A stretch of 64,000 bases of DNA from Microbacterium foliorum (lineage in GTDB: Bacteria; Actinomycetota; Actinomycetes; Actinomycetales; Microbacteriaceae). A program made the translations under genes and the position numbers. The notes beneath the pieces were generated by a model that saw nothing but the letters and a program-made list of their open reading frames with translations, was not told the origin of the DNA and searched no databases. Below, piece by piece: positions 55,808 through 64,000 of the stretch. The stretch lies in the NCBI RefSeq assembly GCF_003367705.1, contig NZ_CP031425.1, positions 992,001 to 1,056,000 on the forward strand. Direction: 5' to 3'. The stretch's first letter is position 1; each line of letters starts with the position of its first letter.

Positions 55808-56974
55808 TCAGCTCCGGTCGCCGACCCACACGCGCACGACGCGAAGCTGCGCGTCCAGCAGAACGGCATCGGCCGCGAATCCGGCCTCGAGCCTGCCCAG
55901 ACCGGCACCGCACCCGATCGCGCGCGCCGGGGTCTCGGTGAGCGCTCGTACGGCATCGGGCAGCGCGACCCCCGCGGCGATCGCTCGGCGCAGCGCGACA
56001 TCCTGCGTGAGGGTCGAGCCGGCGATCGATCCCGTCTCGTCCGCACGCGCGATGCCGTCCCGCACGGTGACGCTCACCGCGCCGAGGTCGTAGTGCCCGT
56101 CGGCGCTCCCGGCCGCGGCCATCGCATCGGTGATCAGCGCCACCCGGCCGGGCGCGGAATCGAACACCAGCTTGATCACGTGCGGGTCGAGGTGCACGCC
56201 GTCGGCGATCGCCTCGAGCACCACCCGGTGATCGGCGGCGGCGGCCAGCACCGGCCCGGGGGCGCGGTGATGGATGCCGGGCATCGCGTTGAACGCATGG
56301 GTCAGGATCGATGCCCCGGCCTCGAAGGCGGCGACCGCCGTCGCGGCATCCGCGCTCGTATGACCGACCGCGGCAGCCGCTCCCGCCTCCACGACCAGGC
56401 GGATCGCGTCGAGACCGCCGGGAAGCTCGGGGGCGATCGTCATCTGTCGGATCGTGCCCCGCCCGGCCTCCAGCAGCCGCGCCACGTCTGCGGCGCGGGG
56501 CTCGCGCAGCAGGGTGGGCTCGTGAGCGCCGTGATGCGCGGGGTCGAGGAACGGCCCCTCGAGGTGGGAGCCGAGGATGTCGGCATCCGTCGTCATGAGG
56601 GCGGCGATGTCCTCGACGCGCCGCGCGAGGGCGTCGAGCGGAGCCGTGACCAGCGAGACCACGGCGCGCGTCGTGCCATGGTCTCGGTGCAGGGTCCGAG
56701 CGGCGCGGATCGCGTCGATGCCGTCGTCGAAGGACGCGCCGGCGCCGCCGTGGCCGTGGATGTCGATGAATCCCGGCGTGAGCAGTGCCCCCTGCCCTGC
56801 GGATGCCGCGGCATCGACGACCTCGTCGGCTGCGGTCCAGGAGTCGCCCACCCCTCGTCCCGAGACCTTGCCGTCGTCGAACCGCACCCATGCGTCGTCC
56901 TGGACGGAACCTCCGTCGACCAGCCGTGCGGAGTGGATGACGAGCGACCCCGTCAGCGAGCGTGCCGCGGTCAT
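55808..56974 (-). CDS. nagA: N-acetylglucosamine-6-phosphate deacetylase
   Basis: 388 residues. Removes acetate from GlcNAc-6-phosphate, feeding NagB. GFIDIHGHGGAGASFDDG carries the HxH site, GSHLEGPFLDP the metal-binding Glu, VGHTSADAATAV and LTHAFNAMPGIHHRAPG the His ligands, and LITDAMAAAG the catalytic Asp. ATGA overlap with the upstream GH20 gene couples their translation. Confidence 0.95.
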   Translation of the reverse strand: MTAARSLTGSLVIHSARLVDGGSVQDDAWVRFDDGKVSGRGVGDSWTAADEVVDAAASAGQGALLTPGFIDIHGHGGAGASFDDGIDAIRAARTLHRDHGTTRAVVSLVTAPLDALARRVEDIAALMTTDADILGSHLEGPFLDPAHHGAHEPTLLREPRAADVARLLEAGRGTIRQMTIAPELPGGLDAIRLVVEAGAAAAVGHTSADAATAVAAFEAGASILTHAFNAMPGIHHRAPGPVLAAAADHRVVLEAIADGVHLDPHVIKLVFDSAPGRVALITDAMAAAGSADGHYDLGAVSVTVRDGIARADETGSIAGSTLTQDVALRRAIAAGVALPDAVRALTETPARAIGCGAGLGRLEAGFAADAVLLDAQLRVVRVWVGDRS

Positions 56975-58482
56975 CGCTCGGTCCAGGGGATCTCGGGGGC
57001 AGGATGGAAGTCGATGCTCTGAGCATTCCATACCGGCGCAAGTGCGCCCAGGCGCACGCGGAACGATTCCCACTCGCGTCCCGATCCGCGGCGCGGCGAC
57101 CACGCGACCTCGGCCAGGGCGGCGGCGCGCGGGAAGACGAGCTGCTCCACGTCGTTCCAGGTGCGCGTGGTCTCGCTCCACAGCGGCGCCTCGATACCGA
57201 GGATCGCGGTGTCCGGCACGTCGAGCACCGACGTCGGCTCCCACTCGTAGGCGGCGCGGACGTCGATGGTGCCCGCCCACGTGAGCCCGAGACCGAAGTC
57301 GGTCGTGTACTTCATGTCGAGGTAGGCGGCGTCGGCGGCCGACATGATCAGCGCGCCGCCGCGCTCCACGAAGTGCGTCGCCTCGGCCGCGTGGGATCCC
57401 TCCGGGTGTCGCTTGCCCCAGTACTGACCGACCGTGCCTTCGGCGATGCCCGCCGCCGCCCCCACCTCGTGCCAGGCCACCGGCGTCTTGCCCTCGTCGA
57501 AGACGATCGCCGTCGCCCGTTCGACGAACAGGTCGAAGTCCGCCTGGGGGGTACCGAGCGACTCGTCTCCGCCGATGTGGAGGTAGGGACCGGGCGTCAT
57601 CTCGGCGAGCTCTCGCACGACGTCGCGCACGAACTCGTAGGTGCGCTCTTCGTGGATGCGGACGCTGGAGTGCCCGACGCCCCACCCGAGGTAGGGCTCG
57701 CCGGCGACCGGCAGGTCCTGCCCGAGGCGCCTGGCGTCGGCGATCAGCGCCTCGTTCATCACCGGGACCTCGACGAGCTCCGGATAGGCGACGCCGACGG
57801 CGTGCGTGTGCCCGGGCAGGTCGACCTCCGGGATCACGATCATGTGCCGTGCGGCCGCATGGGCGACGATCTCGCGATAGTCGTCCTTGGTGTAGAAGCC
57901 GCCGGCGTCGCCGAGGGCCGCGGTCGTGGAGGCGAGCTCGGTGAGTCGCGGCCACGAGTCGATCTCGATGCGCCATCCCTGATCGTCGGTGAGGTGGAGG
58001 TGCAGATGATTGAACTTCAGTGCGCTGACGCTGTCGATCAGTCTTTTCACCTCGGCCACTCCGAAGAAATGGCGTGCCACGTCGAGCATCACGCCGCGGC
58101 GGCCGAAGCGCGGCTCGTCGGCGATCTCGGCGCGCAGGAGCGCCCAGCCCTGCGTGTCCTCGCGCAGCAGCTGCAGCATCGTCTGGACCCCGTAGAAGAG
58201 TCCGGCCTCATCGGCGCCGACGATCTCGACCCCCTCCGCGATCGAGAGCGTGTAGCCGGCAGGCCCCGCGACCGCCGCGTCGATGCGCAGCGCGATCTCG
58301 CCGGCGGACTCGGCGGAACGGAGGAGTCGGATGCCGCTTCGGCGCTCGACCGCGTCGATCAGCTGCGCGACGGCGGGGGAGTCCCCGCTCACGCGCACCT
58401 CGGGGGAGAGAGGCAGCTGCCCGACTCCGACGGTGACGGATGCGGGCAGCGGTACCAGCGGCAGGTAATCAGGAAGGACCAT
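56971..58482 (-). CDS. GH20 beta-N-acetylhexosaminidase
   Basis: 503 residues without signal peptide. GH20b domain (about 5-125), then the catalytic barrel: RRGVMLDVARHFFG, HLHLTDDQGWRIE, PEVDLPGHTHA and LHIGGDESLGTP with the Asp-Glu pair near residue 306. It releases terminal GlcNAc from imported oligomers by substrate-assisted catalysis. It is a complete stand-alone counterpart of the GH20 half of the fusion at 44.6-47.9 kb. The start ATG 58482 lies 6 nt after TACGTT (58489-58494, minus strand), a leaderless arrangement; the in-frame TTG at 58488 would overlap that promoter. Confidence 0.93.
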   Translation of the reverse strand: MVLPDYLPLVPLPASVTVGVGQLPLSPEVRVSGDSPAVAQLIDAVERRSGIRLLRSAESAGEIALRIDAAVAGPAGYTLSIAEGVEIVGADEAGLFYGVQTMLQLLREDTQGWALLRAEIADEPRFGRRGVMLDVARHFFGVAEVKRLIDSVSALKFNHLHLHLTDDQGWRIEIDSWPRLTELASTTAALGDAGGFYTKDDYREIVAHAAARHMIVIPEVDLPGHTHAVGVAYPELVEVPVMNEALIADARRLGQDLPVAGEPYLGWGVGHSSVRIHEERTYEFVRDVVRELAEMTPGPYLHIGGDESLGTPQADFDLFVERATAIVFDEGKTPVAWHEVGAAAGIAEGTVGQYWGKRHPEGSHAAEATHFVERGGALIMSAADAAYLDMKYTTDFGLGLTWAGTIDVRAAYEWEPTSVLDVPDTAILGIEAPLWSETTRTWNDVEQLVFPRAAALAEVAWSPRRGSGREWESFRVRLGALAPVWNAQSIDFHPAPEIPWTER

Positions 58483-58528
58483 GAACAAAACGTACCCTGC
58501 CGGAGGTCGTGCGCACAGGGAAATCCGC

Positions 58529-58534
58529 TATGCT
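58529..58534 (+). promoter_or_regulatory. -10 box of the glyA-folD promoter (TATGCT)
   Basis: TATGCT places the transcript start near 58541, exactly at the 5' edge of the ZTP aptamer. Confidence 0.55.
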
Positions 58535-58539
58535 CGTAC

Positions 58540-58616
58540 TCGTCGCGACTGGCGTCTGGGTGGACTACCACCGGGGAGCGACTGACCACGGAATTCGACC
58601 GCGCGCCTGGGCCGAT
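58540..58616 (+). ncRNA. ZTP/ZMP (pfl) riboswitch controlling glyA-folD
   Basis: The diagnostic conserved blocks are all present in order: CGCGACTGGCG (58543-58553), a stem with GGGTGG...CCACC, then CCACCGGGGAGCG (58568-58580), a variable linker, and the pseudoknot segment CCGCGCGCCTGGGC (58599-58612). The aptamer binds ZMP/ZTP, which accumulate when 10-formyl-THF is limiting, and turns on one-carbon genes. glyA and folD are the classical targets. The switch lies about 42 nt before the glyA start; AGAGGAG near 58641 could be the controlled ribosome-binding site, since no strong terminator is obvious. Confidence 0.93.
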
Positions 58617-58657
58617 AGGAACACCCTTCGAATCCGTCGTCAGAGGAGCACGTCATC

Positions 58658-59932
58658 ATGACCGACCGTTACTTCAACGCACCGCTGTCCGAGGTGGACC
58701 CCGAGATCGCACAGGTCCTCGACCGCGAACTCGCCCGCCAGCAGACGTTCCTCGAGATGATCGCATCCGAGAACTTCGTTCCCGTCTCGGTCCTGCAGTC
58801 GCAGGGCTCCGTCCTGACCAACAAGTACGCCGAGGGGTACCCCGGACGCCGGTACTACGGCGGCTGCGAAGAGGTCGACGTCGCCGAGGAGCTCGCGATC
58901 CAGCGTGCCAAGGACCTGTTCGGCGCCGAGTTCGCGAACGTCCAGCCGCACTCGGGCGCATCGGCCAACGCCGCCGTGCTGCACGCGATCGCCCGCCCCG
59001 GCGACACGCTCCTCGGCCTCGCCCTCGACCAGGGCGGCCACCTGACGCACGGCATGAAGATCAACTTCTCGGGCCGGCTGTACGACATCGTCGCCTACGG
59101 CGTCGACCCCGAGACCTCGATCATCGACATGGACGAGGTGCGTCGCCTCGCGATCGAGCACAAGCCCAAGGTGATCATCGCCGGATGGTCGGCGTACCCC
59201 CGCACCCTCGACTTCGTAGCCTTCCGTGCGATCGCCGACGAGGTCGGCGCCCTGCTCTGGGTCGACATGGCGCACTTCGCCGGGCTCGTCGCCGCGGGCC
59301 TGCACCCGAACCCGGTGCCGCACGCGCACGTCGTCTCGTCGACCGTGCACAAGACGATCGGCGGCCCTCGCTCGGGCTTCATCCTGACGAACGACGCCGA
59401 CATCGCGAAGAAAATCAACACGGCGGTGTTCCCGGGGCAGCAGGGCGGACCCCTCATGCACGTGATCGCCGCCAAGGCGACCGCGTTCAAGCTCGCGGGC
59501 ACCCCTGAGTTCGCAGAGCGCCAGAAGCGCACCCTGCGCGGCGCCTCCATCCTCGCCGAGCGTCTCTCGCAGCAGGACGTGAAGGATGCCGGCATCGGAG
59601 TGCGCTCCGGCGGCACCGACGTGCACCTCGTGCTCGTCGACCTGCGCGACGCCCAGGTCGACGGCAAGCAGGCCGAAGACCTGCTGCACGACATCCACAT
59701 CACCGTCAACCGCAACGCGGTGCCCAACGACCCGCGTCCGCCGATGGTCACGTCGGGTCTGCGCATCGGGACCCCGGCGCTCGCGACCCGCGGATTCGGC
59801 GACGCGGAGTTCGCCGAGGTCGCCGACGTGATCGCCCTCGCGCTGCTGCCCGGCGCCGATGTCGAGGCACTCCGTGCGCGCGTCGACGCGCTCGCCGCTG
59901 CCTTCCCGCTCTACCCAGACCTGCAGCAGTGA
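58658..59932 (+). CDS. glyA: Serine hydroxymethyltransferase
   Basis: 424 residues. Interconverts serine and glycine while loading tetrahydrofolate with a one-carbon unit. [34 protein letters not shown] (in pieces) is the N-terminal signature. The PLP lysine is in [13 protein letters not shown] (about 229). AGGAG lies 10 nt before ATG 58658. Its expression is predicted to rise under folate stress through the upstream riboswitch. Confidence 0.97.
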   Translation: MTDRYFNAPLSEVDPEIAQVLDRELARQQTFLEMIASENFVPVSVLQSQGSVLTNKYAEGYPGRRYYGGCEEVDVAEELAIQRAKDLFGAEFANVQPHSGASANAAVLHAIARPGDTLLGLALDQGGHLTHGMKINFSGRLYDIVAYGVDPETSIIDMDEVRRLAIEHKPKVIIAGWSAYPRTLDFVAFRAIADEVGALLWVDMAHFAGLVAAGLHPNPVPHAHVVSSTVHKTIGGPRSGFILTNDADIAKKINTAVFPGQQGGPLMHVIAAKATAFKLAGTPEFAERQKRTLRGASILAERLSQQDVKDAGIGVRSGGTDVHLVLVDLRDAQVDGKQAEDLLHDIHITVNRNAVPNDPRPPMVTSGLRIGTPALATRGFGDAEFAEVADVIALALLPGADVEALRARVDALAAAFPLYPDLQQ

Positions 59933-60807
59933 CCGCCCAGGTCCTCGACGGCAAGGCGGCCGCAGCCGCGATCAAGGCCGAGCTGACCGAGCGCGTCGCC
60001 GCGCTCAAGGCGGCGGGCATCGTGCCCGGCATCGCGACGGTGCTGGTGGGTGCAGACCCGGCATCGCAGCTCTACGTCGGCATGAAGCACCGTCAGTCCG
60101 AGGCGATCGGCATGAACTCGATCCAGCGCGAGCTGCCGGCCGACGCCTCGCAGGCCGACGTCGAGGCGCTGATCGACGAGCTGAACGCAGACCCGGACTG
60201 CCACGGCTACATCGTGCAGCTCCCGCTGCCGAAGCACATCGACACCGACGCGATCCTCGAGCGCATCGACCCCGCGAAGGACGCGGATGGACTGCATCCG
60301 ACCAACCTCGGTCGGCTCGTGCTCAACGTCAACAATCCCATCCACACGCCGCTGCCCTGCACGCCGCGCGGCGTGATCGAGCTGCTGCTGCGCAACGGCT
60401 ATGACTTCACGGGCAGGCATGTGGTCGTCGTCGGGCGAGGCGTCACGATCGGCCGCTCCATCGGACTGCTGCTCACCCGCCGCGACCTGAACGCCACGGT
60501 CACGCTCACGCACACCGGCACGGTCGACATGCCGCGGTACCTGCGCGAGGCTGACGTCATCGTGGCCGCAGCAGGCGTCAAGCACCTGATCCGCGCCGAG
60601 GATGTGAAGCCCGGTGCGGCCGTGCTCGACGTCGGGGTCACCCGCGAGAGCGATCCGGAGACGGGCAAGAGCGTCGTCTTCGGAGACGTGCATCCCGACG
60701 TCGCCGAGGTCGCCGGCTGGATCTCGCCGAACCCCGGTGGTGTCGGCCCGATGACGGTCGCGCTGCTCATGACCAACGTGGTGGAAGCGGCCGAGCGCCT
60801 GCTCTGA
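59929..60807 (+). CDS. folD: Bifunctional methylenetetrahydrofolate dehydrogenase/cyclohydrolase
   Basis: 292 residues. Makes 10-formyl-THF from methylene-THF, the cofactor needed by PurN and Pur[22 protein letters not shown] includes the catalytic Lys region (KHR), [12 protein letters not shown] and [13 protein letters not shown] are conserved, and [14 protein letters not shown] binds NADP. The start GTG 59929 overlaps the glyA stop (GTGA), so the two are co-translated under the same riboswitch. Confidence 0.96.
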   Translation: MTAQVLDGKAAAAAIKAELTERVAALKAAGIVPGIATVLVGADPASQLYVGMKHRQSEAIGMNSIQRELPADASQADVEALIDELNADPDCHGYIVQLPLPKHIDTDAILERIDPAKDADGLHPTNLGRLVLNVNNPIHTPLPCTPRGVIELLLRNGYDFTGRHVVVVGRGVTIGRSIGLLLTRRDLNATVTLTHTGTVDMPRYLREADVIVAAAGVKHLIRAEDVKPGAAVLDVGVTRESDPETGKSVVFGDVHPDVAEVAGWISPNPGGVGPMTVALLMTNVVEAAERLL

Positions 60808-60814
60808 CCCTCAT

Positions 60815-60903
60815 CGGTCCCGATCTGCGCATCCGGTCCCGATCTGCTGATCCCTCCCGCTGATTCGTCCGCGAATCGGGGCGACGTCCGCAGATCGGGA
60901 CCG
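60815..60903. repeat. 89-bp inverted-repeat element after folD
   Basis: CGGTCCCGATCTGCG (60815-60829) is perfectly complementary to CGCAGATCGGGACCG (60889-60903). A second direct copy of 14 bases lies at 60834-60847 and could pair instead. Inside is the hairpin GATTCG-tccg-CGAATC (60862-60877). It can fold as a large stem-loop and may terminate folD transcription, or be one copy of a dispersed intergenic repeat family. Confidence 0.7.
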
Positions 60904-60910
60904 TCTGCGT

Positions 60911-61003
60911 TCAGCCGAGTTCGTCGAGCATCCGTCGCTGCTCGGGCGTCAGGCCGTCGGGGAGCTCCCGGATGCTGCGGCGCCTTTCGGGCGACCCGTG
61001 AAG
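60911..61003 (-). pseudogene. Possible remnant of a gene: about 30 codons ending in a stop
   Basis: In the frame ending TGA at 60911-60913, the minus strand reads ...RELPDGLTPEQRRMLDELG, with nearly every third codon position G or C, as in real genes here. Upstream the frame enters the end of the TetR gene without an evident start codon. This looks like the surviving 3' end of a lost gene, though chance cannot be excluded. Confidence 0.35.
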
Positions 61004-61005
61004 GC

Positions 61006-61566
61006 TCAGCGGGCGGGGAAGGCCCGCTCGACCGCATCCACCACCGCGTCGTAGACGGAGTCCCACGGAACGAGCGGGGGAGTGACGCCGGCGAGCTCGA
61101 GGCTCACGGCACCATGCACCTGTGCCCAGACGGTGAGGGCTGCGGCCATCACGTCGGGCTCGTCGACGCGGGCAGCGAGAGCGCGCACGAGGGGCGCCAT
61201 CGCCGTGCTCATGGTCGCGTCATCGGGGCGACAGTCGTCGGTGGCCACCCCGCCTCCGAACATCAGACGATAGAGCGCCGGATTCGCCATGGCCCACGAC
61301 CGGTACGCGAGCCCGAGGGTGCGCAGCCCCTGTGGTTCGGCTGCCGCCTGTGCGTCGCCGAACGACGCGAAGCCGTGCTCGATCACGGCGACGAGCAGCT
61401 CGGCCCTGCCGCCGAAAAGGGCGTAGACCGCCGAGGTCGAGGTGCCGGCGTTCTGAGCGATGTCACGCAGGCTGATCCGCTCCGGCCCCTTCTGGTCGAC
61501 CATCTCGGCTGTCGCATGGAGGAGGCGGCCGCGCAGCGCATCGTCGTACAGAGGAGGTCTTGCCAT
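61006..61566 (-). CDS. TetR family transcriptional regulator (TetR_C_33/WHG type)
   Basis: 186 residues. The helix-turn-helix is RISLRDIAQNAGTSTSAVYALFGG (residues about 29-52, in family order). The C-terminal domain contains AYRSWAMANPALYRLMFGGG and WAQVHGAVSLELAG, typical of the WHG-type ligand domain. ATG 61566 was chosen because the long upstream frame runs into the divergent gene. Two tandem short palindromes in the 66-bp intergenic region point to control of itself and of the DUF4188 gene. Confidence 0.9.
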   Translation of the reverse strand: MARPPLYDDALRGRLLHATAEMVDQKGPERISLRDIAQNAGTSTSAVYALFGGRAELLVAVIEHGFASFGDAQAAAEPQGLRTLGLAYRSWAMANPALYRLMFGGGVATDDCRPDDATMSTAMAPLVRALAARVDEPDVMAAALTVWAQVHGAVSLELAGVTPPLVPWDSVYDAVVDAVERAFPAR

Positions 61567-61589
61567 GGGGTCGAGCTTACCGTAACGTT

Positions 61590-61612
61590 GTTGCATAACG
61601 CAGTTACATAAC
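61590..61612. promoter_or_regulatory. Tandem TetR-type operator between divergent genes
   Basis: GTTGCATAAC (61590-61599) and GTTACATAAC (61603-61612) differ at one base and are phased 13 bp apart. Each is a short palindrome (GTTA-ca-TAAC in the second). They are A/T-rich against the background and lie between the two start codons. Confidence 0.6.
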
Positions 61613-61632
61613 AATGTTCCAAGGAGTGGCTC

Positions 61633-62109
61633 ATGACTCAGCAGGTGTTCCCCGGGCGATACACCGCGGCCCCCGACAGGGCGGACGTCACGGTCTTCCT
61701 GATCGGGATGCGCGCCAACAGATGGTGGGATCTCCGCCGCGTCTGGTGGACCGCCAGCAAGATGCCGCCGATGCTGCAGCATCTCGCCACCCACCCCGAC
61801 TCGGGCATGCTCGGCGTGCACAGCTGGTTCGGCAGGACGACGATCCTGCTGTCGTACTGGGAGAGCCCCGAGCACCTGCAGCGTTTCGCCGCCGACCGCG
61901 ACGCCCCGCACCTGCAGCCGTGGCGGGACTTCATGCGCACGCTGCAGGGGACCGGCAGCGTCGGAGTGTGGCATGAGACGTATCAGGTGCCCGCTGCGGA
62001 TCTCGAGACCGTCTACGTCGACATGCCGCTGTTCGGACTGGCCGCGGCGACCGCCCATGCGCCGGTCGGTGCCGGTACGAAGACGGCCCGCCAGCGCCTG
62101 GGGCGATGA
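61633..62109 (+). CDS. DUF4188 domain-containing protein
   Basis: 158 residues. FLIGMRANRWWDLRRVWWTASKM and SWFGRTTILLSYWESPEHLQRFA (in pieces) match the ABM-like dimeric alpha/beta fold of DUF4188 proteins, some annotated as haem monooxygenase-like or aldoxime dehydratase-related. No catalytic role is established. AAGGAG lies 8 nt upstream of ATG 61633. It is divergent from a TetR gene that probably represses it, so an inducible detoxification role is an inference. Confidence 0.83.
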   Translation: MTQQVFPGRYTAAPDRADVTVFLIGMRANRWWDLRRVWWTASKMPPMLQHLATHPDSGMLGVHSWFGRTTILLSYWESPEHLQRFAADRDAPHLQPWRDFMRTLQGTGSVGVWHETYQVPAADLETVYVDMPLFGLAAATAHAPVGAGTKTARQRLGR

Positions 62110-62138
62110 CGGGCCGACCCTCGGCGTGACGCGCGCGG

Positions 62139-62861
62139 TCAGCTCTGCGGGTGCAGGCTGCTCTCGATGTTCGTGATACGGGCCTGCTCGTCGAAGCGGA
62201 AGGCGGCCGATCCGCTCTCGTCGGCGACGGTCGCTCCGGAGAACGCCTCGTCGGCCCAGGTGAGGTTCCAGCCGGCGAGACGGGCGGCATCCCACACCGC
62301 GGTGCGGGCATCTGCGAGCACGGTGCCGGCGAGGATGCGGGGGAGTGCGATCGCCGCGGCTGACACGGTGAGCGGCGGGATCGGTGCGTCGAGCAGGAAC
62401 ACGGCCGACGTGCCGCCGCCGACCGGGGCGGAGTAGTAGGGCGCGCGGCCGGTGAGTTCGACGGCGACTCCGCCGACGGTGTGCGCGGCCGCGGTGATCC
62501 ACTCGGAGTCGCCGCTGGCATCGTCGGGGAACGGCAGCTCGCTCTGGCTGAGCTCGGCGATGCCGTGGGCGGTGCCGTAGTCCCGCAGCTGACCGGCGAC
62601 GCCGTCGGGGTCGCCCTGCGGGTGCGCCCATGCCCACAGCAGCGACCGGGGCCCGGGAGCGATGGTGGCGATGAGGTGGGCGCGGGTGGTGAGCCGGCGC
62701 GACGGGTCGGCATTCGAGGTGAACGTCAGCGTGCCGGCGGCCATGTCGGCATCCCAGCGATTCTCGCCGAGGTCCTCGAGTGCGGTGACCAGCGAATCCT
62801 GGCGGAGAGCGGTGAACAGTGCGGCACGGTCTGCGAGCGGCTGGAGCGCGGCGAAGGTCAT
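62139..62861 (-). CDS. DUF6882-like protein
   Basis: 240 residues, soluble. RSLLWAWAHPQGDPD, followed later by YYSAPVGGGTSAVFLLDAPIPPLT and the C-terminal SGSAAFRFDEQARITNIE, resemble the DUF6882 group, whose function is unknown. The start ATG 62861 lies 59 bp from the aldolase gene on the same strand; a separate promoter is likely. Confidence 0.65.
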   Translation of the reverse strand: MTFAALQPLADRAALFTALRQDSLVTALEDLGENRWDADMAAGTLTFTSNADPSRRLTTRAHLIATIAPGPRSLLWAWAHPQGDPDGVAGQLRDYGTAHGIAELSQSELPFPDDASGDSEWITAAAHTVGGVAVELTGRAPYYSAPVGGGTSAVFLLDAPIPPLTVSAAAIALPRILAGTVLADARTAVWDAARLAGWNLTWADEAFSGATVADESGSAAFRFDEQARITNIESSLHPQS

Positions 62862-62920
62862 GGTCCCAGTCTCGCCCGGATTGCTATGAATCCGCCACCT
62901 GCCGCGCGGCAGGGCGCGGG

Positions 62921-63724
62921 TTAGTAGCTGGCGCGGGTCGTGTCGTCCGATGCCGGGATGAACCTGGCTGCCAGGGCCTCCGACGCGCGGGCCAGCAGTG
63001 CGACATCGGCGCCGACGGCCACGAAGTCGGCACCCGCGGCGACGTAGGCGTCGGCGGCCGCCGGATCGAAGGCGTTGACGCCGACAGGGGTGCCCGTGCT
63101 CGCGACCGCAGAGAAGACGCGATGCACCGCGGCCACGACGTCGGGATGCGTCTGCTGTCCGAGCAGGCCCATCGACGCCGAGAGGTCGGAGGGGCCGACG
63201 AACACCGCATCCACTCCTTCGACGCCGGCGATCTCCGCCGCCGCGGCGACACCCGCCGCCGTCTCGATCTGCACCGTCAGGGAGGTGTGCGTCGCCGAGT
63301 CGCGCAGGTAGTCGTCGACGCGGTTCCAGCGGGCGCTGCGAGCCAGGGCGCTGCCCACCCCGCGCACACCCTGCGGCGGATACCGAGTCGCGGCGACGGC
63401 GGCCCTGGCCTCCTCGACCGACGACACCATCGGCACGATGATGTTCTGCGCGCCGAGATCGAGCACCTGCTTGATGGCGACCGTGTCGTTCGACGGCACC
63501 CGCACCACGGGGGTGATCGGATACGCCGCGACCACCTGCAGCTGCACGAGAGTGGATTCGAGGGAGTTGGCGGAGTGCTCCATGTCGATCAGCAGCCAGT
63601 CGAGCCCGGATCCGGCCGCGACCTCGGTCACGAGCGGGCTGCCGGAGCACGCCCACATCCCGATCAGGGAGCGGTCGGCGGCGGCGAGCCGCTCGCGGAA
63701 GGACGGGCTCAGATGAAGCGGCAT
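62921..63724 (-). CDS. hpaI: HpcH/HpaI family aldolase (2,4-dihydroxyhept-2-ene-1,7-dioate aldolase)
   Basis: 267 residues. Class II metal-dependent aldolase that cleaves 4-hydroxy-2-oxoheptanedioate into pyruvate and succinate semialdehyde, the last step of homoprotocatechuate breakdown. [30 protein letters not shown] (split) gives the N-terminal barrel, [15 protein letters not shown] the substrate Arg loop, VQIETAAGV the metal Glu and [13 protein letters not shown] the second metal site. Its start overlaps the end of the HpaH-like gene by 16 nt, confirming an operon. Confidence 0.9.
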   Translation of the reverse strand: MPLHLSPSFRERLAAADRSLIGMWACSGSPLVTEVAAGSGLDWLLIDMEHSANSLESTLVQLQVVAAYPITPVVRVPSNDTVAIKQVLDLGAQNIIVPMVSSVEEARAAVAATRYPPQGVRGVGSALARSARWNRVDDYLRDSATHTSLTVQIETAAGVAAAAEIAGVEGVDAVFVGPSDLSASMGLLGQQTHPDVVAAVHRVFSAVASTGTPVGVNAFDPAAADAYVAAGADFVAVGADVALLARASEALAARFIPASDDTTRASY

Positions 63725-64000
63725 TCGATCGTTCCCATCGGTCCGTAGTCGCACAGCACCTGATCGCCGCGCGACACCCACATCGGGCGTGTGAACGATC
63801 CTGCCAGGATGATCTCCCCGGCCTCCAGTCGCGCGCCGTGCTGGTGGAACTTGTTCGCGAGCCAGGCGACCCCGGTGGCGGGATGTCCGAGCACGCCGGC
63901 GGCCACACCCGTCTCCTCGATCTCGCCGTTGCGGGAGAGCACGCCGGGCACCCAGCGCAGGTCGATCTCGTCGGGACGCCGGCGCTCGCTGCCGAGCACC
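63709..64000 (-). CDS. hpaH: 2-oxo-hept-4-ene-1,7-dioate hydratase (HpaH), 3' part only
   Basis: The gene runs off the right edge; about 97 C-terminal residues are visible. [37 protein letters not shown] (in pieces) is the conserved C-terminus of the HpaH/MhpD 2-oxopent-4-enoate hydratase-type FAH superfamily. It adds water to the dienoate to give the substrate of HpaI. The rest of a homoprotocatechuate (4-hydroxyphenylacetate) cluster is expected beyond the window. Confidence 0.88.
   Translation of the reverse strand, partial: VLGSERRRPDEIDLRWVPGVLSRNGEIEETGVAAGVLGHPATGVAWLANKFHQHGARLEAGEIILAGSFTRPMWVSRGDQVLCDYGPMGTIECRFI

Overview
The window is chromosomal DNA of a high-GC Gram-positive actinobacterium, most likely a Microbacteriaceae member such as Microbacterium (inference from gene content). 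Supporting signs are uniformly GC-rich codon third positions, many genes starting 6-9 nt after a TANNNT-type -10 box (leaderless mRNAs), an LAXTG-type wall-sorting signal, a monomeric isocitrate dehydrogenase, and the actinobacterial order pcrA ... sucC-sucD ... perM-purN-purH, also known from mycobacteria. I see no rRNA, tRNA, insertion sequence, prophage or CRISPR array. All genes look native in composition.

Layout. 1-7 kb: the tail of an ECF sigma factor, two small membrane stress-type proteins (GlsB-like, YccF), a Bax-inhibitor-1 protein, a glycerophosphodiesterase and a large lamin-tail surface protein. 7-17 kb: DNA repair (PcrA helicase, plus the polymerase and ligase activities of LigD as two separate convergent genes), an SseB protein, an FAD oxidoreductase, a TetR/acyl-CoA dehydrogenase pair. 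17-25 kb: housekeeping core (succinyl-CoA ligase, purine permease, PerM, PurN, PurH). 24.6-31 kb: alkylation repair (AdaA-AlkA fusion and Ogt), then a heterodimeric ABC exporter preceded by a 21-codon upstream ORF. 31.6-38.2 kb: a LacI-controlled sugar ABC importer with a GH31 alpha-xylosidase-like enzyme. 38-43 kb: GNAT, NADP-isocitrate dehydrogenase, L,D-transpeptidase.

43-51 kb and 55.8-58.5 kb form the most distinctive part. A RidA protein, a D-serine-dehydratase-like PLP enzyme and a single 1104-residue protein joining an N-acyl-D-amino-acid deacylase to a GH20 hexosaminidase are followed by a ROK repressor, a ROK sugar kinase and NagB. A second GH20 with NagA lies 5 kb away. Together these supply every cytoplasmic step from GlcNAc-oligomer to fructose-6-phosphate, coupled to D-amino-acid release and deamination. 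This looks like cell-wall or chitin-fragment salvage (inference).

Between the two parts sit a FAD-linked D-2-hydroxyacid dehydrogenase, a Nudix protein and a 755-residue sigma factor carrying its own zinc-binding anti-sigma-like domain, membrane segment and repetitive Pro/Thr-rich C-terminus. 58.5-61 kb: a ZTP riboswitch in front of glyA-folD, then a compact inverted-repeat element. 61-64 kb: a TetR/DUF4188 divergent pair, a DUF6882 protein and the end of a homoprotocatechuate pathway operon (HpaI, HpaH) running off the window.
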